Part shown: piece by piece, positions 7,793-17,234 of the stretch
Layout: every line of letters starts with the position of its first letter
Numbering within the stretch: the first letter of the stretch is position 1
NCBI RefSeq assembly: GCF_001458735.1
Contig: NZ_CZQA01000011.1
Span: 1 to 64,000 of the forward strand
DNA length: 64,000 nt
DNA from: Candidatus Nitrospira nitrosa
GTDB taxonomy: Bacteria > Nitrospirota > Nitrospiria > Nitrospirales > Nitrospiraceae
Reading direction: 5' to 3'
The notes under the pieces: model-generated
The model's database searches: none
The model's input: the letters and a program-made list of their open reading frames with translations, nothing else
What the model was told of the DNA's origin: nothing
Translations under genes and position numbers: made by a program

Positions 7793-8320
7793 ATGGGACA
7801 ACAAACGACTCATTTGACCAAGCCCCAGCTGTTTCTTTCGACCCTACAGGTCATCGTGCTTCTGGCAGGTGTGCTTCTGAGCGGAGGAGTGGCGTTCCCC
7901 TTCGGTGGCCAAGTGGTAACCGTGCTTGATGGTGGCACGATTGAAGTAGTGCGAAGCGGAAAGGCGCAACGAGTTCGCTTGAACGGGATTGCCTGTCCGA
8001 GGAGTGGCCAACCCTACAGCGAGCAGGCCAAACAAGCGACATCGGACCTGGGATTTAGTATGGACGTGACGCTTCAGATCTATGGTAAGGACAAGCAGGG
8101 ACGTGTTGTGGCTGAGGTGCTTCTTCCCGATGACAGGAACATGAGCCAGTTGTTGGTACAGCAGGGCTGGTGTTGGTGGGATCGGAAGCAGGCCCCTGAT
8201 GATACCCAGCTGGAAGCGCTGGAGAAAGAGGCACGAGAGTCCCAAAGGGGATTGTGGGCTGATCCAGATCCGGTCCCACCATGGGAATGGCGGAAGAATG
8301 CTCGGGCTACGACGCCATAG
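7793..8320 (+). CDS. Exported SNase-fold protein lacking key catalytic acids
   Basis: Protein of 175 aa. A signal anchor or signal peptide spans about residues 12-35. The staphylococcal-nuclease-like (OB) fold follows: VLDGGTIEV, RVRLNGIACPR, and GRVVAEVLL near residue 103. Known catalytic positions are Asp21, Arg35, Asp40, Glu43 and Arg87 of the Staphylococcus enzyme. Here the two arginines remain, but the Asp21 equivalent is Gly48, the Asp40 equivalent Ala67 and the Glu43 equivalent Arg70. Calcium-dependent nuclease activity is therefore unlikely; a binding or structural role is inferred. The reading frame and hydrophobic core are intact, so it does not look like a decaying pseudogene. GGGGG precedes the ATG at fair distance. 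Confidence 0.8.
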   Translation: MGQQTTHLTKPQLFLSTLQVIVLLAGVLLSGGVAFPFGGQVVTVLDGGTIEVVRSGKAQRVRLNGIACPRSGQPYSEQAKQATSDLGFSMDVTLQIYGKDKQGRVVAEVLLPDDRNMSQLLVQQGWCWWDRKQAPDDTQLEALEKEARESQRGLWADPDPVPPWEWRKNARATTP

Positions 8321-8474
8321 TCAGAAAATACACATGAATGGCAGGTTGTGCCGATGATTCTGCGCGAGGGGTTATATTTGCCGCGAGTAGTCAGCGGCCT
8401 GGTCGGTAAGAAGTCTTCGAGGGGGAGCGGCGGATCGAGCTGGTGCCGGTGGAGGTTGGATTGGGCTGATCGGT

Positions 8475-8505
8475 CTTCCCGCATGGGCATGGCCCATGCG
8501 GGAAG
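8475..8505. terminator. 14-bp stem hairpin between convergent genes
   Basis: A perfect 14-bp stem (8475-8488 with 8492-8505) closes a three-base loop. It lies 10 bp past the stop of the outer membrane protein gene on the minus strand and 155 bp past the SNase-fold gene on the plus strand. No U-tract follows on either side, so intrinsic termination is likely weak or the hairpin serves RNA stability. Confidence 0.5.
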
Positions 8506-8514
8506 GAACACTGT

Positions 8515-9135
8515 TCAGAAGGTGTGGCGTACCCCGAACAACAATCCGATAGTGGAAGCATCCCCATTTGCATGATTCCGCTTCCAGGCCGTTTCCACAT
8601 TCAGTTTCATTCCTTGTGGGGCTCCTGGGATTAAATTGGTCAAGGCATAGTCCACGCCTCCGCCAACCCGCCATGCAAAACTGTCGGACACGTTGTGTGT
8701 ATTAATGTTTACACCGATTCCGGTTGTGACATAGGGAATCAGATTTCCAAAATGCCCAGGACGATACTCCAAGTTGACAGGCAGCAAGGTGACGGTATTG
8801 ACGGAGCCGGTCCCAGGATCATCGACACCATGATTTTCCCATTCCAGCATCATCCCGGCCCGGAACCATTTATTGAGGCCATACATGCCTTGGAAGTTCA
8901 CCAAGGGGCCGACGGTAGATACGCCGGAGCCTTGTGTGGTGAAGCTCGGTCCGACACGAAACCCTCCTGTGATTCTCCCTTCTTCAGCCATGCCTTCATG
9001 GACCCATCCCCCATCGGCGGCATCGGAAGGATGATCATCAGGGGGATGAGCCTGAGCGACGTGAGGAGTCATGCCGAGCAAGAGTGTAGCGGTCAGTATC
9101 CCCTTTAATAAGGATGGAGTAAAGCTTGTATGCAT
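8515..9135 (-). CDS. Outer membrane beta-barrel protein
   Basis: Protein of 206 aa with a classic signal peptide (residues 1-29, ending AQA-H). The mature part shows alternating hydrophobic/polar strands (VNLEYRPGHF, IPYVTTGIGVNINTHN, LNVETAWKRNH) and ends in Phe (FGVRHTF), the usual outer membrane barrel C-terminal signature. An His/Asp-rich segment follows the signal peptide (HPPDDHPSD). It resembles small OmpA/OmpW-sized barrels of eight strands. Substrate or role unknown. A hairpin lies directly downstream. Confidence 0.78.
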   Translation of the reverse strand: MHTSFTPSLLKGILTATLLLGMTPHVAQAHPPDDHPSDAADGGWVHEGMAEEGRITGGFRVGPSFTTQGSGVSTVGPLVNFQGMYGLNKWFRAGMMLEWENHGVDDPGTGSVNTVTLLPVNLEYRPGHFGNLIPYVTTGIGVNINTHNVSDSFAWRVGGGVDYALTNLIPGAPQGMKLNVETAWKRNHANGDASTIGLLFGVRHTF

Positions 9136-9293
9136 GGTGTTCTCCTAAGGTAAGCCAATGATGGAGCGAACTGTAACGGACTCCTCCCGCAGTTTCAATA
9201 GAAAGCGTGTATTGGTCAAGAGGAATCCAATCCATTTTGAATGTGAGAGCCACCACGTCATGGGATTCTACGGCGGTCGGGCATCATCATGCG

Positions 9294-10295
9294 TCATCCT
9301 TCTGCGCGAGGCTTGGTGAGTTCCTCCAGGAGAAACGTTCGCACTCGTTCTCGCGCGTCACGCGAGGCCTGTCCGGACTGAGCTCGCTCTTTCCACGAGC
9401 CGATCAGCGTGCTATGGGCGTGCGTCGGTTTGCCATCGATCTGATAGGCACCGGCCGGGATGGCGCCGTCGATGAAGCGATGGCCAAACATGTCGCTCAG
9501 GGTCTTGTGTTTCTCAGAAGGAGCCATGCAGTCTGTTTCGAACCGCAATCCGTACACCTTGGCGGTGCTTGTTTTGGCGATCGTGAGATCGTCTTCGGAT
9601 ATCCCAAGGGATGCCTTGTCATTGTCCGTGTACCACCAGAAGCGTAAGGGAAGCGCTGGTTGGGCGACCACTGCTGCAGTGACCCGAGGATGATCCAACA
9701 GAGCAAGGGGGAAGGGACCGGTCAGGCAATTGCCGATGAGACCGATCCGCTGCCCCGCATGTCGGTTTCCCATCGTCTGGACCACGCCGCGCAGCCAGTT
9801 GACGATCGGTGCGCTTCCGTGGGATGGCGTTCCCCATTCCCCACCAGGAAGAAATTCCACGACGCCTCCAAGCCAGTACGCCTCCAAGCCATGTATCGGC
9901 GAGAACTTGCCTTTCTCGCCGAACAGCAATGGGACGTAGACGGTGAAATCTTTCGAGAGCTCCTCGGCATAGGCCAATGTTCCGGGGGATAGTCCGGTCA
10001 TCTCGTGGAGTAAGAGGACCGGAGGTTTGGCCGTGTCGTCATTGAGGCAGAACACGGAATGGGTGATTCCAGCGTGCGAGAAGGGTTGCTCAAAACATTC
10101 GGTCCAATTCCCAGCAGGCCTCCCCTCTTCTTTTACGTGTGGTGCGCACATCCCGAGCTGTGTGGCCCCACAGCCCGACAGGAGCATCGACAACACCACG
10201 CCATGGAAAAGCGGACTTCGGGATCTCTCCCGTGTCGTTCTGTCTCTCAAACTGGGGCAGTCCGTCTTGCGCATATGGTGTCGATTCAGTCTCAT
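9294..10295 (-). CDS. Lipoprotein of the dienelactone hydrolase (alpha/beta hydrolase) family
   Basis: Protein of 333 aa (start uncertain; an ATG at 10274 is also possible). The N-terminus carries a hydrophobic segment and lipobox LLSGC with the cysteine at residue 42. The hydrolase core follows: LLLHEMTGLS (oxyanion side), nucleophile motif GLIGNCLTG with Cys190, and a C-terminal His in AHSTLIG. DLH enzymes hydrolyse lactones or small esters, normally in the cytoplasm; the lipobox places this one in the envelope. It sits 10 bp after the patatin-like lipoprotein gene on the same strand, so the two are probably co-transcribed. Confidence 0.8.
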   Translation of the reverse strand: MRLNRHHMRKTDCPSLRDRTTRERSRSPLFHGVVLSMLLSGCGATQLGMCAPHVKEEGRPAGNWTECFEQPFSHAGITHSVFCLNDDTAKPPVLLLHEMTGLSPGTLAYAEELSKDFTVYVPLLFGEKGKFSPIHGLEAYWLGGVVEFLPGGEWGTPSHGSAPIVNWLRGVVQTMGNRHAGQRIGLIGNCLTGPFPLALLDHPRVTAAVVAQPALPLRFWWYTDNDKASLGISEDDLTIAKTSTAKVYGLRFETDCMAPSEKHKTLSDMFGHRFIDGAIPAGAYQIDGKPTHAHSTLIGSWKERAQSGQASRDARERVRTFLLEELTKPRAEG

Positions 10296-10304
10296 TCGCC
10301 GGCG

Positions 10305-11747
10305 CTAAGGCGCATCGGACGTTGTCGAAGTCGTTGTGGCATCGTGCGCAAGGTCCCTGATCAGACGCTGAAATTCTGAATTGTTCCGCAATAGACGCGA
10401 TCCGGCTTGAAGCAGATGATCGACTTCTTCGTTGGTCAAGGCGAGGTTGGTGGCAATATTCATGAGGCGCGCCTCTTCCTCCGGATCGGTCATTTCTGTC
10501 AGGCTCGCGTTGATGAAGTAGATATCCGCGTCCGGCGCGAAAATGCTGGGAGCACTATCGGGCCTCTGCCTGAGCTGTAGGCGCCATTGCTGCACGGCCT
10601 GATCCAGGAGTTGCATGGTGTCTGTGGAATAGCGGTTGATCGGGATATCAATTAATGCGTGGCTTACTCGCGAAAGACCCGGGATATCGTTGAGCTGGTA
10701 TTGAGTCAGATCCGGAGCGGTTTCCGCGCTCACCATGAGGTAGACCAGCTTTCGAATGTTCTTGGCTCCGAGCATCTGGAACGTTGACTCCAGATCTCCG
10801 ACGAGGGCCGTCGTTTCCAAGACGGTGCGCATCCCAATATTGTCGGAAAGCCCGCCATCCAAAAGATGAATGTACGGACGTTTCTTGGCGTCGAGATAGG
10901 ACCGGAGTTCCCTGGCGCGCTGGCGGCCCCATGCGGTGGGCCGCTCTTCCACCAATCTGGTCGGCGGCTGAAATCCACATTCGCCGGCATAGTTTTTAAT
11001 TGAAATCGGGCTGAGCAGCAGTGGGAGTGCACTCGTGGAGGCGGCGGCGACCGACAAGGGGAGTTGGCTGAGGTCCGAACAGATGATGTTGAATTGCCGC
11101 TGGTTGAACTCGAAGCGTGAAAGAGAGGCCATGTCGGAGGCATGCAAATTAATGATGGGGCGCTGGCGCTTGGCAAGGAGATCACCAAAAGTATGGCCAT
11201 TGAATAGGGCCTCGTCCAATAACTCGGCGAAGATATGGGCGCGACCGAAATATGGAGACCAGAGTCGAAGCCAGTTGGACGGAGAACGAAAAATCCTGGA
11301 CCGAAGTTCGGTCTCCCAATCCTTCCGGAGAAATTGAGTCTCGAAATCCTGGAAGATACGGTCACCATAGAGCGCGTAATACACCGCAGTGAAGCTTCCG
11401 CCCGAAACGGCATTGATAATGTTCAGCTCATCGACCAGTCGTTCTTGACGTCCCTCCCAGACGATCAGAGTTCGAGCCAGCTCTTGCAACACGCCGTAGG
11501 AGAGGGCCGATGCGCGCGCACCGCCACCTGAGAACGATGCGACGATGAACAGACCGTCCGAGCTGCCGATCTTGGATGGAGGCAGGTTCGTCGATCGGTA
11601 GCCATAGGCTGGGTCCCAGTGGGACAAGGGCGCGTTCATGGTCGGGCGGACGTATTCGCAGCCGAGCAACAGCATGGCGCAGCCGATCACCATCCAGGTA
11701 ACCAGCGGACGTGTAAGAGCTGTTAGGAGAGCGTGAACGGCCTTCAT
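10305..11747 (-). CDS. Patatin-like phospholipase, lipoprotein
   Basis: Protein of 480 aa from the ATG at 11747, chosen because it gives a normal lipoprotein signal peptide with lipobox LLLGC (Cys30); an upstream TTG would add 21 residues. Patatin motifs are complete: the glycine-rich oxyanion loop SGGGAR (about 73-78), the nucleophile in AVSGGS (Ser115) and the catalytic Asp in LLDGGLSDN. The family hydrolyses acyl esters of lipids; here it would act at the periplasmic face of a membrane. The C-terminal ~100 residues are helical and not part of the core domain. It is first in a likely two-gene unit with the DLH lipoprotein. Confidence 0.85.
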   Translation of the reverse strand: MKAVHALLTALTRPLVTWMVIGCAMLLLGCEYVRPTMNAPLSHWDPAYGYRSTNLPPSKIGSSDGLFIVASFSGGGARASALSYGVLQELARTLIVWEGRQERLVDELNIINAVSGGSFTAVYYALYGDRIFQDFETQFLRKDWETELRSRIFRSPSNWLRLWSPYFGRAHIFAELLDEALFNGHTFGDLLAKRQRPIINLHASDMASLSRFEFNQRQFNIICSDLSQLPLSVAAASTSALPLLLSPISIKNYAGECGFQPPTRLVEERPTAWGRQRARELRSYLDAKKRPYIHLLDGGLSDNIGMRTVLETTALVGDLESTFQMLGAKNIRKLVYLMVSAETAPDLTQYQLNDIPGLSRVSHALIDIPINRYSTDTMQLLDQAVQQWRLQLRQRPDSAPSIFAPDADIYFINASLTEMTDPEEEARLMNIATNLALTNEEVDHLLQAGSRLLRNNSEFQRLIRDLAHDATTTSTTSDAP

Positions 11748-11997
11748 GAACGGGGGAGGGTACGCAGGCGGATGGATTGTGTCAACTCTATTGGGCCGGA
11801 TCGTCGACAATCGAAGACTATGGCACTGTCGTTCATGACCCTGTCGGCAGTTGTCTGCTCAGCGACATTGAATCGGCGACGCTCATGGAGTATTGTTTGT
11901 GCTCAGTGCTAATACGGAGAGCCCTCAGCGCATCCGACTCTCCTGGATGGTACATACAACCGGGTGCAGTTCGCATCGGATGAAGAAGGAGCCTGTG

Positions 11998-13257
11998 ATG
12001 AGTCACATCGGCATCCTCTGCCCCAATACCTCAGGGCATGTGAATGCCATGTTGGCGTTGGCCGATGCGACCCGTGGCCGCGGGCACCGGGTCACCTTTT
12101 TTTTATTGGGCAAACCGCCTGCATCGATCGCGGGAGCCGGGTTCGAGACCGTCCCTCTTGGCGGGACCGTCTTCCCTGCTGATGTATACCAAGCCGAGTT
12201 TCAGAAGCTCGGCTCGCTTCAGGACCGGGCAGCGCTCAAGCACACGCTTGCGATCGGTGCACGTGCGGCTGATACCGTGCTAGAAATCGGGCCAACCGTC
12301 GTACGCGATGCTGGTGTCTCGGCTTTGGTGGTCGATCAAGTCTCGTTTCCTGGTGGGACGGTTGCCGATCAGCTAGGGCTTCCCTTTGCAACGGTCTGTA
12401 ATGCGCTTCTCCTGAACCCGGACCCTGCCGTCCCGCCCTACTTTACGCACTGGCAACCTCGGGATGCGTGGTGGTCGCGGACTCGCAACCGAATCGCTTG
12501 GATGGGACTGAATCGACTGTATGCGCCCATCGTGACACGCATTCAAGATCACCGCCGAAAGCTGGGGCTTCCGGTTCCAACCGGTATCCCACAGGTCTGG
12601 TCCGACAAACTCCAAATCAGCCAGCAACCTGAACTCTTTGAATTCCCTCGGCGTGAGTTGCCGATACAGGTCCGGTTCGTCGGCCCTCTCCATCGACCGG
12701 CCGGCTCTCAGCCCGTCCCGTTTCCCTGGGATCGTCTTGATGGACGTCCGTTGATCTATGCCTCGCTGGGAACACTGGTCAACCGTGTCGCAGGTATGTT
12801 CCGTGTGATTGCGGAGGCCTGTGATGGACTTGATGCCCAATTGGTTATCTCAACCGGGAATGGGGTGTCTCCAGAGACGCTCGGCAACCTCCCTGGGGAT
12901 CCGATCGTGGTCTCCTATGCTCCTCAGCTGGACCTGCTCCGTCGGGCTACCCTTGCGGTGACCCATGCAGGCCTCAACACCGTACTCGAAGCGCTCAGTA
13001 CCGGGCTTCCGATGGTGGCGATCCCCATAACAAATGATCAACCAGGAGTTGCTGCCCGCATCGCCTGGATCGGGGCCGGTGAGGCCGTTCCAATCAAGAA
13101 CGTGACGGTTCAGGTACTGCGCTCAGCGGTGGTCCGTGTGCGGTCGGACCCATCCTACCGTGCGGCCGCCGAAAGGGTTCGTGACGCGATTGAAGTTGCT
13201 GGCGGTGCACCATGTGCGGCAGAGCTGATTGAACAGCGTTTGGCACTCAAGACCTGA
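11998..13257 (+). CDS. UGT/MGT-like glycosyltransferase (GT1 type)
   Basis: Protein of 419 aa. The ATG at 11998 has GAAGGAG nearby and starts the family's N-terminal strand (IGILCPNTSGHVNAMLALAD); the frame is open to 11893. GT-B fold: N-terminal acceptor domain with the conserved His in SGHVNAM, C-terminal nucleotide-sugar domain with YASLGTLVNR and the PSPG-like THAGLNTVLEALSTGLPMV followed by NDQPGVAARI. Such enzymes transfer sugar from a nucleotide sugar to small lipophilic acceptors (macrolides, sterols, carotenoids such as zeaxanthin). The acceptor cannot be deduced and no carotenoid or polyketide gene is adjacent. Confidence 0.85.
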   Translation: MSHIGILCPNTSGHVNAMLALADATRGRGHRVTFFLLGKPPASIAGAGFETVPLGGTVFPADVYQAEFQKLGSLQDRAALKHTLAIGARAADTVLEIGPTVVRDAGVSALVVDQVSFPGGTVADQLGLPFATVCNALLLNPDPAVPPYFTHWQPRDAWWSRTRNRIAWMGLNRLYAPIVTRIQDHRRKLGLPVPTGIPQVWSDKLQISQQPELFEFPRRELPIQVRFVGPLHRPAGSQPVPFPWDRLDGRPLIYASLGTLVNRVAGMFRVIAEACDGLDAQLVISTGNGVSPETLGNLPGDPIVVSYAPQLDLLRRATLAVTHAGLNTVLEALSTGLPMVAIPITNDQPGVAARIAWIGAGEAVPIKNVTVQVLRSAVVRVRSDPSYRAAAERVRDAIEVAGGAPCAAELIEQRLALKT

Positions 13258-13389
13258 TGACCATGTAGCGAAGTCATGAGTCCAGGCTGCTTGTCCTCAT
13301 CTTTGTAATCCTTTAGTATCGGCACCATATGCGCAGCATTCACCGTCTAAGTCATTCCACTCTCCACGACTACCTCGCTTCTCTTCTCA

Positions 13390-15273
13390 ATGAGTAATCA
13401 GTCCGAGCGATCGACAACGGCGGGCCTGGCACTGGCTGCGCTCGGCGTCGTCTATGGTGATATCGGCACCAGTCCTCTGTATGCACTACGGGAATGTTTC
13501 CATGCCTCGCATGGATTACCCGTTGTCTTGGCAACGATCACAGGCCTGCTCTCCCTCATCATCTGGGCGCTGTTATTGGTCGTCACGGTCAAGTACTTGC
13601 TCTTTGTCATGCGGGCTGACAACCAAGGTGAAGGAGGCATTTTGGCGTTGATGGCGCTGGGGCAGCGCCATCGGGAAGAATCTGCGTTTCCCTTGAGAAT
13701 TGGCCCAGTGATCGCACTGGGTTTGCTCGGAGCCTCGTTGGTCTACGGCGATGGCATCATCACGCCGGCCATCTCGATTTTGAGTGCCGTGGAAGGCATC
13801 GAAGTCGAGACGACCGCCTATCAACCGTATACATTGCCGATCGCCATTGCCGTCTTGCTCGTCTTCTTTGCGATCCAGTCGCATGGAACGGGACGGCTCG
13901 GTGGATGGTTTGGTCCGATCATGTTGCTCTGGTTCCTCACACTCGCGGCCTTGGGGATTCGGAGTGCTGTGCAGACTCCCGAGGTATTTACGGCGTTCAG
14001 TCCCACCCATGCCGTGCAGTTTCTGCTGGACCATCCCACGCAGGGGTTTGCGGTGTTGGGCAGTGTGTTTCTCGTTCTGACCGGTGCGGAAGCCTTGTAT
14101 GCCGATATGGGACACTTCGGCAAAGGGCCCATTCGCCTCGGATGGTACAGCGTGGTGCTGCCGTCGCTCGTCTTGCAATACCTTGGACAAGGGGCCCTGC
14201 TGGTTCGCCAACCGGATGCGGTCGCCAATCCTTTCTACTTGCTGGCGCCCGGATGGCTGCTGCTCCCGCTGGTCGTGCTCGCGACCATGGCGACGATCAT
14301 CGCGTCGCAAGCGATGCTGAGCGGTGCTTTTTCGCTCACGCAGCAGGCGATTCAGTTAGGCTACTTGCCGCGTATGGATATTCGGTACACATCCGCCTCC
14401 CAGATCGGGCAGATTTACGTGCCTGCCGTGAATGTCCTGATGCTGATTGGGACCATCAGTTTGGTGCTGTTTTTTCGCACCTCCAGCAACCTGGCTGCTG
14501 CCTACGGTATCGCCGTGGCCGGCACGATGGTCATTTCTACGCTCCTGATTTTCGTCGTGGTGCGGCGGCAGTGGAAATGGAGTTGGCCGTTGGCGGCCCT
14601 TGTCACTGGGTTCTTCCTGACCCTTGATCTTTCATTCTTCGGTGCGAATGCCTTAAAGATTCCGCATGGTGGCTGGTTGCCGCTTGCCTTTGGTGCTGGT
14701 CTGTTCCTCTTGATGGCGACGTGGAATGGCGGGCGTCGGCTCGTCGCGAAGCACCTCTGGAGTAAGATGCCGCAGCTGACCGCCTACCTGAAGGAGGTGT
14801 TGGATCAGTCGCTGACTCGCGTGCCAGGGACTGCTGTCTATTTAACGCAGTTTCCTGACCTGACGCCACCTTCGTTTGTGCAGAACGTCCGGCATAACAA
14901 GGTGCTCCATGAGCAGCTGGTTTTTCTGACGACCACGACTTCCCGTGTCCCGACCGTGACCGGGAGCCATCACGTGCGCATCGAACCCCTTGCGCCGGGT
15001 GTGCGTCGAGTTGTGGTGCAATACGGATTCATGGAGACGCCGGACATTACGCGCCTACTCACGGCATGTCGGTCACAGGGACTGGAGGTGGATCTTGAGG
15101 GAGCGACCTTCTTTCTCAGTCGTGTAAACTCCATTGCGACACCGAAGCCTGGTATGGCGCTGTGGCGAGAACGGCTCTTCGTCTTTCTCAGCCGTAACTC
15201 CCAGCGCGCGAGTTCGTTCTTCCACATTCCCGCCGACCAAGTCGTCGAGATCGGTGTGGTGGTGGAGATCTGA
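13390..15273 (+). CDS. kup: Kup-family potassium uptake protein
   Basis: Protein of 627 aa, the usual size. The N-terminal signature LGVVYGDIGTSPLYALRE is complete, followed by about twelve membrane helices up to residue ~455 and a hydrophilic C-terminal domain with the conserved METPDITRLL and FFLSR motifs. It imports K+ with H+ and acts in the inner membrane. The start ATG has no clear ribosome site. No potassium-responsive riboswitch was recognised in the 132 bp upstream. Confidence 0.95.
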   Translation: MSNQSERSTTAGLALAALGVVYGDIGTSPLYALRECFHASHGLPVVLATITGLLSLIIWALLLVVTVKYLLFVMRADNQGEGGILALMALGQRHREESAFPLRIGPVIALGLLGASLVYGDGIITPAISILSAVEGIEVETTAYQPYTLPIAIAVLLVFFAIQSHGTGRLGGWFGPIMLLWFLTLAALGIRSAVQTPEVFTAFSPTHAVQFLLDHPTQGFAVLGSVFLVLTGAEALYADMGHFGKGPIRLGWYSVVLPSLVLQYLGQGALLVRQPDAVANPFYLLAPGWLLLPLVVLATMATIIASQAMLSGAFSLTQQAIQLGYLPRMDIRYTSASQIGQIYVPAVNVLMLIGTISLVLFFRTSSNLAAAYGIAVAGTMVISTLLIFVVVRRQWKWSWPLAALVTGFFLTLDLSFFGANALKIPHGGWLPLAFGAGLFLLMATWNGGRRLVAKHLWSKMPQLTAYLKEVLDQSLTRVPGTAVYLTQFPDLTPPSFVQNVRHNKVLHEQLVFLTTTTSRVPTVTGSHHVRIEPLAPGVRRVVVQYGFMETPDITRLLTACRSQGLEVDLEGATFFLSRVNSIATPKPGMALWRERLFVFLSRNSQRASSFFHIPADQVVEIGVVVEI

Positions 15274-15550
15274 CAGGATGTTGGGAAAATCATCGGGTTT
15301 CATTCTCGCATCGCTCAGAGGCTTAATAAATGCGGGATGCAGTGCGCCTCGCCTGTTCACTTGCTGCGGTCTTAGCTAGCGTCCTTTACTCAGTCTGCGA
15401 TCTTCAGTGGGGCGAGAGTGATCAGGAATCAACATAGTTTTTCGATACTCTGGAGCTCTCAGAGACTGTCTGATAGTACAGTGCTTTCGATCGACCACTG
15501 AGGCTTTCAGGTCACGACTCTCTATGAGGTTAAGGCTTCGACCGTCCGAG

Positions 15551-16831
15551 TCAGAACGGCGACATGTGCTCTGGCAGTTTGACCATTGAGCGTAGAGCCT
15601 TCATGGCTCCGAACTCACCGGCGTCTGTTGCACCGAGCAGGACCAGCAGTCGGTCAAAGTCCTTCATCATCGACAGCGGGAGTGCGTATTGGTCTAGGAG
15701 TTGTCCGTCCTGGTTCACCACACGCAGTTCAATCCAGGCTAAGGCACGACCTAGCAGCACATGCTCATTTCCTTCACCCAACTGTCTCGTTCGTCTTTTT
15801 GTGCGAAGCGGACGCACCGTCCGTTGACCGGTGGCATTGAAGAGCGCGACGGCTTCTCGTTTTTTGAAGCCACGAGCCTTCAATACAGAGGCGTGGCAGG
15901 CAAGCAAGACCTCTTGGGCTGCGGCCGCATCTGAAAAATCCGGTTCAATCAGCTTCGGAGCGAACGCATCGGAAAATTGAGCCAGAATCGGACAGATCAC
16001 GATGCGATAGCCAAAACGTAACAGCCGGATTGCCCAAGGCAGGAGGATGATGCAGGGAACCAAGAGCAAGATGCCCAGAATTGCCGCCACCAGGGGGCTC
16101 AGTAGGAAGTAAATGGCCAGGAAGGCCAGAGAGAACACGACCTTGCAGGTCTCGAACAGCAGATCGATGAATGGGATTGGGCTGAGCCAGATGAGCACAT
16201 CCAGGGCCAACCTGGTGAGCATCATCGTGCCCAGTGAGATGAGCGCGGCCAGAATCAGGATGGCCGTGCTGGATTCAAAGCCCGAGAATAGACCTGCCTG
16301 CACGATTGAAGCATGCAGCTCCGACGAAGATGCCGTCAGACCGTTTGGCGTCAGGGCATCCGCGCCAATCATGAGGTAGATGAGGCCGACGGCGATATCC
16401 TCGGCGATACGAACGAATTTCCCAAAGGCTCCTCGAATTTTTCCTGAGTTGACCAGCCAGGTGAGCCCAGCGAGGAGGGCGAACGTGCCAAACACCCACC
16501 AATTCACATATTGTTTGGCCTGACGGACCAACGAATTTTGTCGAATCTGTTGGAGGAGCCGCAATTCCGATTTGGCAAACACCGGCTCATCCACGAGCAA
16601 CGCCGTTCCGGTTAAGACCGCGAGGCCCAGAAACGGGGTGGAGGCGATGGCCGGCAGTGGCCCAAAGACCTCAATGAGCTTCTTATTCAGGTAATCCACT
16701 TGTGGACTCTGCCCATTCGGTGAACTCGTCGTGTCGTCGGCCCCATGCGACTGTGACGCTCCACAGCCTGTGACAAAAATTACAGCGAGTATCAGTCCAA
16801 ACAGCTTTGACCAACGAGACAGGTCCCGCAT
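15551..16831 (-). CDS. Multi-span membrane protein, unknown function
   Basis: Protein of 426 aa starting at the ATG at 16831, which has GGGAGGG upstream. The N-terminus looks like a lipoprotein signal (IFVTGCGAS). Further hydrophobic segments lie near residues 75-90, 115-135, 150-165, 185-235 and 235-280; residues 300-426 are soluble and contain RTVRPLRTKRRTRQLGEG and ALAWIELRVVNQDGQLL. No family recognised with confidence. The soluble end would face the cytoplasm or periplasm depending on the helix count. It stands alone between kup and the DUF2278 gene. Confidence 0.65.
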   Translation of the reverse strand: MRDLSRWSKLFGLILAVIFVTGCGASQSHGADDTTSSPNGQSPQVDYLNKKLIEVFGPLPAIASTPFLGLAVLTGTALLVDEPVFAKSELRLLQQIRQNSLVRQAKQYVNWWVFGTFALLAGLTWLVNSGKIRGAFGKFVRIAEDIAVGLIYLMIGADALTPNGLTASSSELHASIVQAGLFSGFESSTAILILAALISLGTMMLTRLALDVLIWLSPIPFIDLLFETCKVVFSLAFLAIYFLLSPLVAAILGILLLVPCIILLPWAIRLLRFGYRIVICPILAQFSDAFAPKLIEPDFSDAAAAQEVLLACHASVLKARGFKKREAVALFNATGQRTVRPLRTKRRTRQLGEGNEHVLLGRALAWIELRVVNQDGQLLDQYALPLSMMKDFDRLLVLLGATDAGEFGAMKALRSMVKLPEHMSPF

Positions 16832-17234
16832 CGCGACCCTCCCACTATTCACATCCGAAAGAAGCCTTCCAGCGAGGCTACGAGTAGTTGATAGACCTCG
16901 AAGCGGAAATGGACGTCATGATACCAAGAAAATGGACACGTGTGGTCCTCTCCCAATTGGCTTGCTGCGCCCGCATCGGATGGAGGTCGTGTATCTGATT
17001 CGATACGGCATGCTATCCAAATTGATACAGTTCAATCCTCTGTCAAAGGCGGTAATCCGTAAACACCGCGGAGATATTGACTTCCATCGATGTGGCTCAC
17101 AACTTGCTGCAAGAGGTCCTCATGGGGATGAGTTGATGAGTAAGGTTGGAGCATGCTTCGAACGCACGACATGAAACTAGAGTGACCGGTCGGCATCTTG
17201 TCGATGCCCCAGAAGCCAAAGACGGAGGTGATAC
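16832..17234. other. Gene-free stretch
   Basis: About 400 bp between divergently transcribed genes. No frame with a ribosome site and protein-like content was seen. It should contain the promoters of both neighbours, but no convincing hexamer pair was identified by eye. Confidence 0.5.
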
